A DNA stretch of 64,000 nucleotides from Ichthyophis bannanicus (taxonomy: Eukaryota; Chordata; Amphibia; Gymnophiona; Ichthyophiidae). The stretch lies in NCBI GenBank assembly GCA_033557465.1, contig CM066039.1, positions 395,207,440-395,271,439 of the forward strand. The letters are read 5' to 3'. This document shows, piece after piece, positions 50,407 to 61,916 of this stretch (within the stretch, counting starts at the first letter, position 1; each line of letters starts with the position of its first letter). The translations under genes and the position numbers were made by a program. The notes under the pieces are model-generated. The model was not told where the DNA came from, did no database searches, and saw only the letters and a list, made by a program, of their open reading frames with translations.

Positions 50407-51900
50407 AGATAGGATCAGAGTCTCGGGAGTGACCTTTACAGTGCATGACAGAGATAGCTTCACGGAGCTGAATAGCTTCTAATAAGACACTGACTAACTG
50501 AGCATTGGCAATCTTAGTTCCTGCTGAGGTGAGAAACCCTCGTTGTTTCCACAACTGACCTGTGGATTGAATTACACTGAATGCATACAGAATATCTGGA
50601 GGAATAGCCTAATGGTTAAGAACACTGGCTTTGGACCCCAGAGACCAGGGTTTGATTCCCACTAGCACTCCTTGTGACCTTGGGCAAGTCATTTTTATTT
50701 ATTTATTTGCATTTCTTATATACCGCACTATTTGCGATCAGCGCGGTTTACATAGAACAAACAGTATCCGACAATATACAAAAGTCAGGTCATTACATTG
50801 AACAGGAACAAGTAACTTGGACAACAGGGTAAACTATATACATCTGCGATACCTTGAGTAAGGTAAATTATATACATGTACAAATAAAATTATTAGGTAT
50901 TGGTTAAATTGGTTAAAATTGGGGGTGCCCTAATAATTTAACCCTCCATTTAACCCTCCATTGCCTCAAAAAAGTCATTAATGTCCCTGTTTAATGTACA
51001 TGACGAAGTTTCAATGTAAACTGCTTTGATTGAAATGATAAAGCAGTATATACTGTAAAATCTGTTAAATAAATAAATTTACAGCCATATAAGCAGCTAA
51101 TTCACAGGCACGTGTGAAAGCCACTAGCTCTGCTGCTTGTGCACTGTAATTAGATGGGAGTGCAGCAGACTCTAACACAGGATCAGAAGAGTCCAGGTCA
51201 ACGATGGCATAACCAGTGCAGTGAACACCCTGGATAATTTTAGAACTCCCATCACAAGAGGGTCAAATCAGGATTTTTCCAAGGGAACATCAGAAAGATC
51301 AGGACGGGGTTTCTCATTGAGCTGCACTACCTGGCAGCAATCATGATGAGGTTCCCCATCAGCAGGGTTAGGCAACAGAGTAGCTGGGTTTAAAGTGTTA
51401 GTTCTGACACAGGTGAGATTACTAGGAGTCAGACTCTCAGTCTCGTACCTCTTTAGTCTGGCATTTGAAAAGTGTTGCGTGTTCTTTTGATTCAGCAGCA
51501 TGTGGACAGAATGGGGAACTGCCACAGTTCATGCCCCTGTACAAACTCATTTGCTTTTTCCACAATAGCAGCAGTGGCAGCTACTGCTCTCAGCCAACTT
51601 ACAGATCCTTCAGTCACTGGGTCTAACTGGCAGGAAAAGTAAGCTATGGGTCGTTTACGTGGTCCCGACTCTTGAGTGAAGACCCCTGAAGCCACCCCCC
51701 TCTGTTCATGGACAAAGAGGGTGAAAGGCTTCCAGTAATCTGGGAGACCCAGGACTGGGGCTGTGGACAAGGCATGTTTCAGCTGATCAAAGCAATTGCT
51801 GGCCTCTTTAGTCCAGTACAATTCATCAGGTTCCTCTTTACGTGTCATGGCAGTGAGAGGTTTAGACAATTCCCCAAACCCTGGGATCCAGCTCAGCAAA
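50407..51900 (-). pseudogene. ERV RT connection and RNase H remnant
   Basis: 51899-51492 has the connection-domain blocks ('SNCFDQLKHALSTAPVLGLPD'). 51525-51268 has 'VPHSVHMLLNQKNTQHFSNA' and 'NPATLLPNP'. RNase H is in 51270-51079 and 50594-50407, on either side of a SINE insertion. It has one or more shifts and is not functional. Confidence 0.7.
50595..51078 (+). mobile_element. tRNA-derived SINE split by a LINE tail
   Basis: The SINE head and body (50600-50695, 'gaggaatagcctaatggttaag', 'gggtttgattcccac') are interrupted after 'cttgggcaagtca' by an antisense LINE 3' end (about 50696-50940). They resume at 'ttaaccctccattgcctc' (about 50955) and end in an (AAATA) tail. Confidence 0.75.
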
Positions 51901-51956
51901 CCCTGCGATTCCCAAGAATCCTCTCGTCTGTCTTTTAGTACATGACTTAGGGCAGT

Positions 51957-52142
51957 TTATGATACCCTGAAGTCTGCTTTCAAATAATTTCTCTGACCTT
52001 CTGATAGCACATGGCCCAAATAGTGAACTTCCTTTTGGGCAAACTGAACCTTTGTCAGGGAAACTTTGTGGCCTTTGTAAGCTAAACTAATTAAAAGGTC
52101 TTCAGTATCGTGCACATTTGCTTCCCTTATGAGGACATTCAT
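51957..52142 (-). pseudogene. ERV RT thumb remnant
   Basis: Sixty codons with 'LLISLAYKGHKVSLTKVQF' and 'HYLGHVLSEGQR', the thumb region of a gamma-type RT. It follows the gag end directly, so nucleocapsid, protease and RT fingers/palm are deleted. Confidence 0.7.
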
Positions 52143-52164
52143 GTTTAAAGTGGCCCTTTTGACC

Positions 52165-53720
52165 TCACTGGAAACGGGGACTGATTCCAGGATTATTTGG
52201 TCGAGGACCCCTAGGAAATATGTTTTGATTTTGGGTAATGACAGCAGCCAACAGCTTAGTCACATTTTTCTCATTTTCCTTACTGTCTCTATTGTTAAAC
52301 AGAGAAGTGGCCACAGATAGTACTGCATCTAAATTCATACCATTAAAATCATCTCTTGATGCTAGTTGGTGCCTTATATCAGGAGTGCATTGTCCTTTAA
52401 ACAAGCCTTGCATTAAAGCAACATGGGCAGCATTATCAGGGTCTCCTATACCTCCCCAGACCCTTACAGCTTCCCTAAGGCGCTGAAAGAAATCTGAAGG
52501 GTGTTCATCTGGTCCGTGCTTCACTTCATGTACTTTCCACCAATTAACAGTCTTATGGGCAGCCCTACAGAGACCTTCCAAAATGCAGAGATGGAAGATC
52601 GAGGTAAGGTAATTTCCCTCTGCAGTGTTAGGGTCCCAATTGGGATTATGGTCAAAATAATCATCAGCAAGGCATCTAATACCTTGGGGTCTGTCATTAT
52701 CCCGGTTAATAAAGGTTCAGGCTTCTTTGGCAGCCCTAATAACATCTGGCCCCTCCCCAGCCTTAAAGAGAGTTCTAAGGAGTGCCTGGCAGTCTTTCCA
52801 GTCTGCCTCATGCGTAAGGAAAATAGTTTCAAAAACTTTAATAACTCCTTCTGGATCATCCCTCCACTGGGGGGTGATATTTTTCCAGTTAAGGAGGTCT
52901 GCAGTGGATAAGGGGACATAGACCTTGCGGTCAGTAACTTGCTCATCAGTCCCCATAGTAGGGACAACTCTCAGGGGCATTAGGGCAGTAATATCTTGGG
53001 CATTATTAGAATGCATTACAGCTTGAGTAATATTTGGCATATCTCAGACACTGGTGGCAATGCTTGTAAGTTTACGGATTGGTACAGGGAGATGAGAGCG
53101 TGCTCTTTGAGAAATGCTCTCTTCCTCTTCCAGGGGAACTGGAACTAAATGGAGTGGGGATGAACTGCTTGCCTGCGATGAACTTTCTGCCTGTGTGGGG
53201 CTGGGTGACTGATTAACTGAATGTGACCCTGGGGATGCTAAACTTACTGAAGGGGGGAACTCTGACCTTAGGATGGGAGGGTCACCTGGAGGCTCCAGAA
53301 CATCAGGTATCCTCGGGGCAGTAGGGTTAAATTATAAAGCAAGGGGTAAAGGGGATCATCTAAGTCCTGATAAGGAGGAGGGGGCCCTTCATCCTTTCTC
53401 TTCACTACAGGACAAACACTTTTCTGACCATTTTTCTCAAGATAGAAACTCATAGACTTTTCAAACAAATAATAATAATCAAGTTGACGCATCTTTTAGT
53501 CCGTTAGAATGCGTCTAAGACTTGAAAGAACTGGGAGGTCAAAGGACCCACCCATATGATGACCAGGCTACCTGACAAAGTTTAGTTAGGACCGATTTGG
53601 ACAGATTGGCCGTATCTGGCAAACAGTCCCCAGTTCTTCGAACGCATGCTAAAGATGTTTCGGCCCCGGGACCCTTAAACCTTGAATTTCTCATTTCCCG
53701 CTTCCCAGCAAGCCTCTAAG
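52165..53720 (-). pseudogene. ERV gag remnant
   Basis: 53492-53268 carries a PPPPY late-domain-type motif. 53040-52717 has capsid blocks ('VPLSTADLLNWKN', 'EADWKDCQALLRTLF'). 52581-52165 is the capsid C-terminal region ('PSDFFQRLREAVRV'). Matrix sequence upstream of 53492 is spread over several frames. The nucleocapsid is absent. Confidence 0.7.
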
Positions 53721-54289
53721 GAAGGTGTTTAACCTAACACCAGGCCTGTAAATGAGGGAGGTGACCAATTCCCCACCGGTGATTAATTATCCCTACCTGG
53801 AAACTTGCCAAGTGTCTTGCTGTGTCTTCTCTGGACCTCCCACTTGTCACCTTTCTCTCCCTTCAGGATCAGGAAGGTTTTCCCCAGTAACACTGACCTT
53901 AGTGGGTGTGTGCTTAACGTTCCATGTGTACAGAAAGGTGCTCTGCGTGTTAACCACCAAAACCTAGCCAAATGGAGTGTGACTGCCCCAGCCCCACCCT
54001 ACGTGGTTTGCTGCTATTACTGTGGGCACACTTCATGCCATCCATTGTGGTGGTGGTGGTAAGTGCAGCATTGCTGGTTAGTGCGCATTAAGGATGCCCA
54101 CGATAACTGCAATGCGTACACTGCACCCTGAGTCACCCAGTCTCCACCCCAAACTATGCTAAGCAGTTGGCACAGGACTCGTAGCGCAGCCACATATGTG
54201 GCATGGAGTAATGGTTACCGCAGCACACATGGAATGCGCTAGATCCCACGTTAACCATTACTCTTGTGTAGTAAACATAGCTCTTTATT
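53721..54289. other. No gene; MITE-like stretch
   Basis: 53721-54060 is unassigned. 54060-54275 contains 'ggttaccgcagc', 'cgttaaccattac' and 'gtagtaaacata', resembling the end of the MITE at 6458-6559 and the motif-rich region at 61260. Confidence 0.4.
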
Positions 54290-55975
54290 TGTCTTAGACC
54301 CCGTCACTTCTACTTATTTATAATAGGTATTAATGCTACTGTCCCAGCTGACTTTAAACATGCTGTGGTCACGCCTCTCTTAAGAAACCCTCACTTGATC
54401 CCTCTTGTCCTTCTAATTATCACCCCATCTCTCTCCTTCCTTTCATTTCTAAACTGCTTGAACGTGCGGTTTACTGCCGTTGTCTTGACTTCCTCTCTTC
54501 CCATGCTCTTCTCGATCCCTTACAATCCGGTTTTCGTCCTTTGCATTCTACTGAAACTGCTCTTGTGAAAGTCTCCAGTGACTTGTTCCTGGCTAAATCT
54601 AATGCCTTTACTCTGTCCTTATCCTCCTTGACCTTTCTGCTGCCTTTGACACTGTTGACCATGATCTTCTCCTTGACACTTTGTTCTCGCTTGGCTTTAG
54701 GGACTCTGTTCTCTCCTGGTTCTCCTCATATCTCTCCCATCGCTCCTTTAGTGTATGTTCTGGTGGCTCCTCCTCCTCTGTTACCCCGCTCTCGGTTGGT
54801 GTCCCCCAGTGTTCTGTCTTGGGTCCCCTTCTTTTTTCTCTCTATACCCAATCCCTTGGTGCGCTTATTTTCTCTCATGGTTTTCAGTACCATCTCTATG
54901 CTGATGACTCTCAAATCTATCTCTCTACTCCTGATCTTTCTTCTGCTTTCTAGTCCCGGATCTCTTGCTGTCTCTCTGCCATTGCTGCCTGGATGTTCCA
55001 TCGTCGCCTGAAATTGAACATGGCCAAGACTGAACTTCTTGTTTTTTCTCCTAAAATTTCCCTTTCTCCTTCTTCTTTTTCAGTCTCTGTTGATGGCTGT
55101 GTTCTCCAACCTGTTTCATCTGCTCGCAATTTGGGTGTTATTTTTGACTGTTCGCTCTCTTTCTCCTCTCATATCCAACTCATCGCTAAGACCTGTTGCT
55201 TCTTTCTCTTCAACATTGGCAAAATCTGCCCCTTTCTCTTTGAGCTCACTACTAAAACCCTCATCCATTCCCTAATCACCTCCCGCCTTGATTACTGTAA
55301 CCTCCTTCTTGCTGGTCTCCCTCAGTCTCATCTCTTCCCTCTTCAGTCTATTCAGCTCTCCGCTGCCTGTTTGATTTTCCGTCAGCCTCGTTTTGCCCAC
55401 ATCACTCCTCTCCTCAGATCTCTTCACTGGCTCCCTTTCCGTTTCCCTATTCACTTTAAGCTTCTCCTTCTGACCTATAAGTGCATTCGCTCTGTGGCTC
55501 CTCAGTACCTTTCTTCTCTCATTTCTCCCTATCTCCCCCCTCGTGTACTCCGTTCTTCTTCCCAGTTGCTTCTTGCTATGCCCTTCTCCTCTATTGCCAA
55601 CTCCAGCTTCCGCTCTTTTCACCTTGCTGCTCCTTACGCTTGGAATAAACTTCCTTTGTCTATACGTCAGGCATCTTCTTTGCCCCTCTTCAAACTCAAG
55701 TTAAAAGCTCATCTTTTCGCCTCTGCCTTTGGCTCTTGATTTTGCTGTTCTCCTTCCTTCCCCTCTTTTATTTCACCTTTCTTTCTTCCTCTTACACTTG
55801 TTCTTACCTTTTTCCTTTGTCCTGTCTCTCCTGCTCTTGTCTCTTTGCCCTTGTTCTTATCTTTTTCTACTCCTTTTCTTGCTTTGTCTTTTTAGATTGT
55901 AAGCTCTTTCGAGCAGGGACTGTCTTTTTGTGGTTTCATTGTACAGCGCTGCGTGCGCCTGGTAGCGCTTTATAC
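54290..55975 (+). pseudogene. L2-type LINE, RT region, frameshifted
   Basis: 54541-54953 holds RT blocks in two frames: '[17 protein letters not shown]', '[16 protein letters not shown]' (the usual Gly after PQ is Cys) and the catalytic '[12 protein letters not shown]'. 54993-55739 is a 248-codon open frame with 'NLGVIFDCSLSF', 'SLITSRLDYCNLLLAGLP', 'LRSLHWLPF' and 'YAWNKLP'. The 3' UTR has 'attgtaagctctttcgagcagggactgtc' (about 55892-55920) and 'gtacagcgctgcgtgcg', then a TTTATTTA tail. It is a different subfamily from the L2 at 10040-12040. No endonuclease region is seen. Confidence 0.85.
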
Positions 55976-55977
55976 CT

Positions 55978-56285
55978 GATTATTTATTTTATTTATTTAT
56001 TCCTTTTTTTATACTGTGCTCTTTAGAATCAGTGCGGTTTACATGTATACTAAGTGGTACTTTTTATTCCCTTGTCCCCCGAAGGGCTCACAATCTAAGT
56101 GTACCTGAGGCAATGGAGGGTTAAGTGGCTTGCCCAAGGCCACAAGGAGTGGCCATGGGACTAGAGACCCCAGTCCCTCTGGCCTGAAGTTGCTTGTCCC
56201 CATGCGGGAATTGAACCCCCGGCCTTCTGGCCTGAGGTAACCTGTCCCAACCACTGAGCCAACTCCTCCCTCTTCGTAGTAGTAG
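55978..56285 (-). mobile_element. LINE tail followed by tRNA-derived SINE, antisense
   Basis: 'tttatttatttattcc..actgtgctctttagaatcagtgcggtttac' (55985-56042) is a LINE tail. 56095-56270 is an antisense SINE body and tRNA-like head ('ccactgagccaactcctcc'). Confidence 0.65.
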
Positions 56286-58033
56286 TGAATCATTCCTAAA
56301 ATGTTAGTGTTTTCCTAAAAAAAAATGTAACTCTCTCTTTTATGATGCTACAATGGTAGAACTTCCCATACTTGCATTTATTTCGCTGTTTCATTAGCCC
56401 TGGAACTGCTGTCTGTGAAATGACCGCTCCCATCAAGCACACTGCGTACCGAGGAAGCGGCAGCCCTGTGCGAACACGCCGCAAAGGAGACAAACAGCTA
56501 CATCTCTGGAAACGAAGCGGCCAAGACTGGATTCCTGTGAGCCTAAAACAAATGCTTCCTGATACCTTGTTCCCTTCTCAGGGAATTGAAAGAAGGTATT
56601 TTATTAATCCATATACGCTTTACTTGCCAGCGGCACTGGACTCCATGTAAGCGTAAATTCCAGCAGCACTGAATCAATATGTAAAGCGTGGTCGGTGCCG
56701 CTCTCCGTTTAGTTTAGGCTGGACTTTGCTGCTGGTGCCTCTCCTCTGCTCCTTACATGTAGTGGCTGAAAGTATCTGATTACCAGCATGTGAAAAGAAA
56801 CCCCTCTAGGACTGACAGCACCTCCCTGCAGCCCCTCGTTCTTTCTCTGCTTAGTTTTAAAGTCATTCCCTCCCCCTGAATCTTCTTAGACAACAGGATC
56901 TTATAAGGTCTTTTTCCCTCTGAGAAACAAAACAAGAATTGGCATGAGAGGACGAGCGAATATTTGGATGAAAAAACAGTTAAAAGGTTATGAGGGGGGG
57001 GGGGGGATCTTTTAAGGCCAGTTTCCTTATAGAAAGCTAGAAGCAGGTAAAATGTGAAGTAAATGAAATCCATGGAGGTGACTCAGGAAAACACTGAAGC
57101 TCCTGTTAAACTGTCTCTTCTTCTGAGACTACACAAGACGTCGCCCTCCGCAGGGCAGCTGATCTTCAAGAACTCGTTTCCCACTGCCTGCCTGTGGGGT
57201 AAACGAGGCCTTAGAAGGTGATCTTGCTCTTATAAACCGATGGCCATTAATGGTGTGATTCTGATACTACCATCTTAAGAAGTCAGCAAAGGATAAGTAA
57301 AGCAGACACTGGCGGGGAGCAATAAAGCATCAGTTGGAATGAAACAATTTGTGCATTAACGAAGTCCATAGCACACAGCAAGGTAGTGCCCGGAAGAGCT
57401 GGAGTCAGGCCGCAGACGTGTACGAAATTACAATAACTGGCTCTTATGCTTGATTTGCATAAATACATGAAGACATTTTTACCCCAAATTAATGTCACTT
57501 TGTGCTGTTTGGAAAACAAAATTTCCCTTAACCAGCCACGATAACAGTTCCTCTGTGGCTTGTTCCCAACTTCAAGAGTTACCCAGATAAAGGTTTGTTT
57601 TTGGAAACCTGCCCTTCTTTGCTGAGTGGGTAAATTTGGTAGTTTTATAAGAGGCTGTTAATATTAATCATTTGCCACATATGTGCATTATATATCTGCT
57701 TTTCTCAGAGTTCCTCACGAGAGGTTCCAGAGGAAGGAATCCAGGAATGGAGAGTCTCGACGCGAAACAGATGTGAAGAGACAGTCTCCCTTCCTAAGAA
57801 GCCAATGGGAAAGTGGCCTGTACTGCCCAGCAGGCACAAAGCCCTAAAGAATGCTCGCCGCATAGCACGGCTGGGATAGTTGTACTCGTGGGGTGGGGGA
57901 AAGGGAGCCTGTTCTGCCTTGTGGGTGCTGCTGGGCAGCGGGACCACTGCAAGGAGAAGAGGTGCCCTTCCGGCTTCCACTCCTGCCCCCATTGCCTTAT
58001 GCGGGGCCTGCAGGAGAAGCAATCACTTTAAAA
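56286..58033. other. No supported gene
   Basis: Mixed-composition sequence with a poly-G run at 56994-57007. Open frames (for example 56372-56650 on + and 57705-58022 on -) show no recognisable domain. Confidence 0.5.
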
Positions 58034-58222
58034 TGCAACACAGCACTTACCAAATGCTTCTGATGCTGTGTGATGTCCCCCCCTCCCCCCAACACAGACT
58101 TCCTGTTTACATGGGGGCGGAAGCCTCTTCCATTTTCAGCCGCTCCTGCCCCCATGTAAACAGGAAGCCTGCATTGGAGGGGGCGACATCACACAGCATC
58201 AGAAGCATGTGGTAGGTGCTGT
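58034..58222. mobile_element. Foldback element
   Basis: Inverted arms: 'gcttctgatgctgtgtgatgtc' (about 58049-58070, with homology continuing to 58115) and its reverse complement at about 58186-58207, plus matching 'cttcctgtttacatgggggc' segments. The arms are about 80 bp with a short spacer. The extent is approximate. Confidence 0.75.
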
Positions 58223-58339
58223 GGGCTGCCCTAGTGTGCGTAAAGGTAGCTCCAGCCCTGCCTGCCAGTCTTTCTCTGCTCTCATTCAGTAATGATGCTC
58301 TGTGAGGAGAAGGAAGTGTCTCAAAGAAAGCAAACAGAG

Positions 58340-59230
58340 AAAGGCGAATGGTCTTGAAAAGGGAGCGACAAATGAGGTGATCACATTTGCAACTGGCACA
58401 AAATTATTCAAAGTTAAATCAGAAGCAGATTGTGAGGAGTTGCAGGAGGATCTGCTGAGACTCGGGGGCTGGGCATCCAGATGGCAGAAAACAATTTCAT
58501 GTGGACAAGTGCAGAGTGCTACATACAGTATATGGAAAAATAACTCTGACTATGGGCTCCACATTAGGTGTCACCACGCGAGAAAAGGATGTTGGGGTCA
58601 TTATGAACAACACACTGAACTCCTCGGCTCTGTGTGCAGGGTCAGTCAACATGGCGAGTAGAGTGACAGGAATTATTTGAACAGGATGAAGAATAGCTTG
58701 GAGAACATTGTAATGTCTCTGTATAGACCCATGATGTGACCTGTGCACAGTTCTGGTTTCCCCCTTCTCAATACAGATATAGCAGAACTAGAAAAGGTTG
58801 ATAAAAATGCAAGCAAAACGGTAATGGAAATGGCACAGCTCCCCCAGGGCTCTTCAGCCCGGAGAAGAGAGCCATAAAATCATGAGCGGGGTGAAATGAG
58901 CAAATAGCTGTTTATCCTTACAAATAATACAGGGGGCACTCCGTGAAACTAATAGGTAACATCTTCAGAGCAAATCTGAAACATACGATTAAGCTATGGA
59001 TTTTGTGGCTGGAATATGTGGTCAGTTCTCATAGCCCGATTTAAAAAGATTTTAAACAAGTTCCTGGAGAAAACGTCCACAAATCATTTTTTAGTCATGT
59101 AGACAAGAACACCGCCACTTATCCTTGGAAATGAGCACCAAGCTTTGAATCCATTCTTTGGGATCATGCCAGATGTCCCTGACCTTTCTCAGAGGCAGGA
59201 TTCTGGGCTCAGTGGATCTTTGCTCCAACC
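58340..59230 (+). pseudogene. CR1 relic disrupted by hAT element 3
   Basis: Old CR1 RT C-terminal and 3' sequence with many substitutions ('gagttgcaggaggatctgctgag', 'aggtgtcaccacgcgagaaaagg', 'atagcagaactagaaaagg'). The 3' end resumes at 61231-61255 ('ctccaacctgatatggcaaat') on the other side of the hAT. Confidence 0.75.
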
Positions 59231-61230
59231 TAGGGTTGCCAACTGGCCGGTTTTCAGCCGGCCTGGCCGGTTTTTCCACGGCCAGGCCGGCTGCCGGCGC
59301 AGAGGCAAAACCGGCCCTTTAAAAGCCGGTTTTTTTGCTCTGGCCGCAAGATCGGGAGCGGCCTGAGCAAAAAAACCGGCTTTTCTCCGCTTCAGAGGGA
59401 GCCGGGGAAGCCCGCGCGAGGCCCCGGCTCCCTCTGAACAGCCACCAGCGTGAAGAGCCTTTACCTTCACGCTGGCGGCTGTTCCTGTGAAGCCGCGAAT
59501 GCTGGTCCGGGGGGGGGGGGGGCAAGGACTGCATGGGCGGTGTTGGGGGGACCGGGACTGGAAAAGGGCTAAGGGGGGGGGGGGGGACTTGGACTGGAAA
59601 AGGGCTAAGGGGGGGGGGATTTGGACTGGAAAAGGCTAAGGGGGGGGACTTGGACTTGGACTGGAAAAGGGCTAAGGGGGGGGACTTGGACTGGAAAAGG
59701 GCTAAGGGGGGGACTTGGACTGGAAAAGGGCTAAAGGGGGGGACTTGGACTGGAAAAGGGCTAAGGGGGGGGGACTTGGACTGGAAAAGGGCTAAAGGGG
59801 GGACTTGGACTGGAAAAGGGCTAAGGGGGGGGGGACTTGGACTGGAAAAGGGCTAAAGGGGGGGGACTTGGACAGGAAAAGGGCAAAGGGGGGGGACATT
59901 GACAGGAAAAGGGCTAAAGGGGGGGACCTGGACTGTAAAAGGGCTAAGGGGGGGGGGACATGGACTGGAAATGGGTTGTGATGGGGGTGGAGGGGACCTG
60001 GACCAGAAAAGGGCTATGGGGGGGGGACCATGGACTCGAAATAGGCTGTGATGGGGGGGGGGGACCTGGACTGTAAAAGGGTTAGGGGGGGTGGGACATG
60101 GACAGGAAATGCGTTGTGATGGGGGTGGAGGGGACCTGGACTGGAAAAGGGCTATGGGGGGGGGGGAACTTGGACTGGAAATGGGCTATGGTGGAGGAAG
60201 GGGGATCTTGGACTGGAAATAGGCTGTGATTAGGGGGGCTAGGACTGCAAATGGGCTGTGATGGTGCGGGGGGACTCGGACTGCAAATGGGCTGTGATGG
60301 TGCGGGGGAACTCGGACTGCAAATGGGATGTGATGGTGGGGGGGCCTAGGACTGGAAATAGGCTGTGATGGGGGACTTGGTCTGGAAATGGGCTGTGATT
60401 GGGGGGGGGGGAGCTAGGACTGGAAATGGCCTGTGATGTGAGGGCTAGCACTGGAAATGGGCTGATGAAGAGCTGGAATAGGACTGGAAATGGGCTGATG
60501 TGGGGCATGGGAGAATGGGACTAGAAGGGAGTGGATGCTGGGTGGGTCTAGAACTATAAGGGAACTGATTTGGGGGGAGGACTAGAATGGATGGGGAATG
60601 AGAATAGAGGGGAAAAAATATTTTGTGTGGAAGAAAAGTCTATGATGGGCCGGTATTGGGAGAGTAAGAGGGGCTTGAGAATGGAAGGGTGAAATTTAAA
60701 CGGATGATAAAGGAATAAGGAAAGAATTGGGGGAAAGAGCAAAAGGGAAACAATCAGTATGTTAAAGCAGAAATAGAGAGTGAATGGAAAAACATCTGAA
60801 AGAGAAGAAAGGACAAATGGATAGCTCGCAGAAGACACGAAGAAACCAGAAGAAAGTGACTGGAGCAATTGCAACTGAAAAATAAAACGCCCAAACAGAA
60901 GGTAGAAAAATACTTTTTATTTTGAATTTATTAACTGGAATATGTCTGGTCTGGGAAGTGTGTATTGCTAACATCTTTGCGTTTTTGTTTAGTGCAAGAG
61001 GAAATTACTTTATAGTTTTATTTCTCCAGTGTTGTACATTTCATGTTTGGATTTTGGGGTTCCCAGTTTAATTATTATCTGACCAAGGAAGTTAGCCTAC
61101 ACGTATCCTCGGTAATTTTTGTGGGTGGGGCTGGGGGGCGGGGCAGGGGTGGGACTAGGGGCGGAGAATGGGTGGAGCATGGCGAGTCACAGGTGTCGGG
61201 TTTTTCTCGGTGAAAAAGTTGGCAACCCTA
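59231..61230. mobile_element. hAT-type non-autonomous transposon 3
   Basis: Perfect 13-bp terminal inverted repeats TAGGGTTGCCAAC / GTTGGCAACCCTA and an 8-bp duplication CTCCAACC (59223-59230, 61231-61238). Inside are two GC-rich palindromes (59325-59395 and 59440-59485), a G-rich minisatellite (59505-60470), a purine-rich part and an AT-rich part. The purine-rich and AT-rich parts resemble those of hAT element 1 (for example 'catgggagaatgggact' at 60507 and 'ggtagaaaaa' at 60901). No transposase. Confidence 0.88.
59505..60470. repeat. G-rich minisatellite in hAT element 3
   Basis: About 29-31-bp units 'gacttggactggaaaagggctaagg' plus G runs in the first half, shifting to 'ggactggaaatgggctgtgatggg' in the second. 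The frame open over 59533-59856 is only the repeat. Confidence 0.9.
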
Positions 61231-61379
61231 CTCCAACCTGATATGGCAAATCTTGTGGCCTGTTTACTAAGTTGTGCTAAGCAGTCAACACTGCAGCTTA
61301 AGAGCACAGCATTAACCTTCCAACATGGAATGGAAGGGGTTGCAGGCAGTTTCCATGCGTTAGATGTATGTGGAGATGG

Positions 61380-61743
61380 TTACCGCGTGTTACTTGTACG
61401 TTACAGTTAGTGTGGAGATGATTACCATGTGTTAGATGTACACTACAGTTTATGTGGTTAGCCGTACGTTACAGTTAATATGGAGATGATTACTGTGCAT
61501 TAGTTGTACGTTACAGTTAATGTGGAGATGATTACCATGAGTTACCTGTATGCTACAGTTAATTTGGAAATGGTTACCATGCGTTAACTGTACATTACAG
61601 TTAATATGAAGATGGTTACTGTGCATTAACTGTATGTTAGTTAATATGTTAATATTAACTGTATGTTACAGTTACTATGGAGGTAGTTACTATGTGTTAG
61701 CTGTACATTACAGTTAATATGAAAGTAGTTACTGTCTGTTAGC
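61380..61743. repeat. ~46-bp minisatellite
   Basis: About eight degenerate units of the type 'ggagatgattaccatgcgtt' + 'agctgtacgttacagttaatat'. More units lie at 62795-62930, beyond the SINE. Confidence 0.8.
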
Positions 61744-61916
61744 TGTTGTTGTTAAATGCCATTGAGTTGGTGTCGACTCATGGTGACCCTCTGGATATTG
61801 TCATAAACTGTTCGGTCTTCAGTCAGGCGGATCATTGTTGACAGACTGACACCCCATAGCTGCTGGTATTGTATTGATCCATCTCATTGCTGGCCTTCCT
61901 CTTTTACGTTGACCTT
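61744..61916 (+). mobile_element. RTE-type SINE, first part
   Basis: Begins 'gttgttgttaaatgccattg' with 'ggtgtcgactcatggtgacc'. The family resembles RTE-derived SINEs known from tetrapods (identification by recall). It continues at 62671-62790. Confidence 0.65.

Larger units (their letters stand above)
46100..53720 (-). mobile_element. Gamma-like endogenous retrovirus, degraded and internally deleted
   Basis: The minus-strand order is gag, a remnant of RT, RNase H, integrase, env. Capsid, connection-domain and integrase blocks resemble gammaretroviral (class I ERV) proteins. A deletion joins the capsid C-terminus directly to the RT thumb near 52150. Later insertions are a CR1 end (48512-48784), hAT element 2 (49256-50398) and a SINE containing a LINE tail (50595-51078). 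Frameshifts and stops are common in every gene. No LTR pair, primer site or target duplication could be identified. Confidence 0.8.

Noticed and set aside
57705..58022. 105-codon minus-strand frame
   Set aside because: No recognisable domain. It adjoins a foldback element and has no supporting start context.
59533..59856. Gly/Thr/Lys-rich 107-codon frame
   Set aside because: A product of the G-rich array in hAT element 3.
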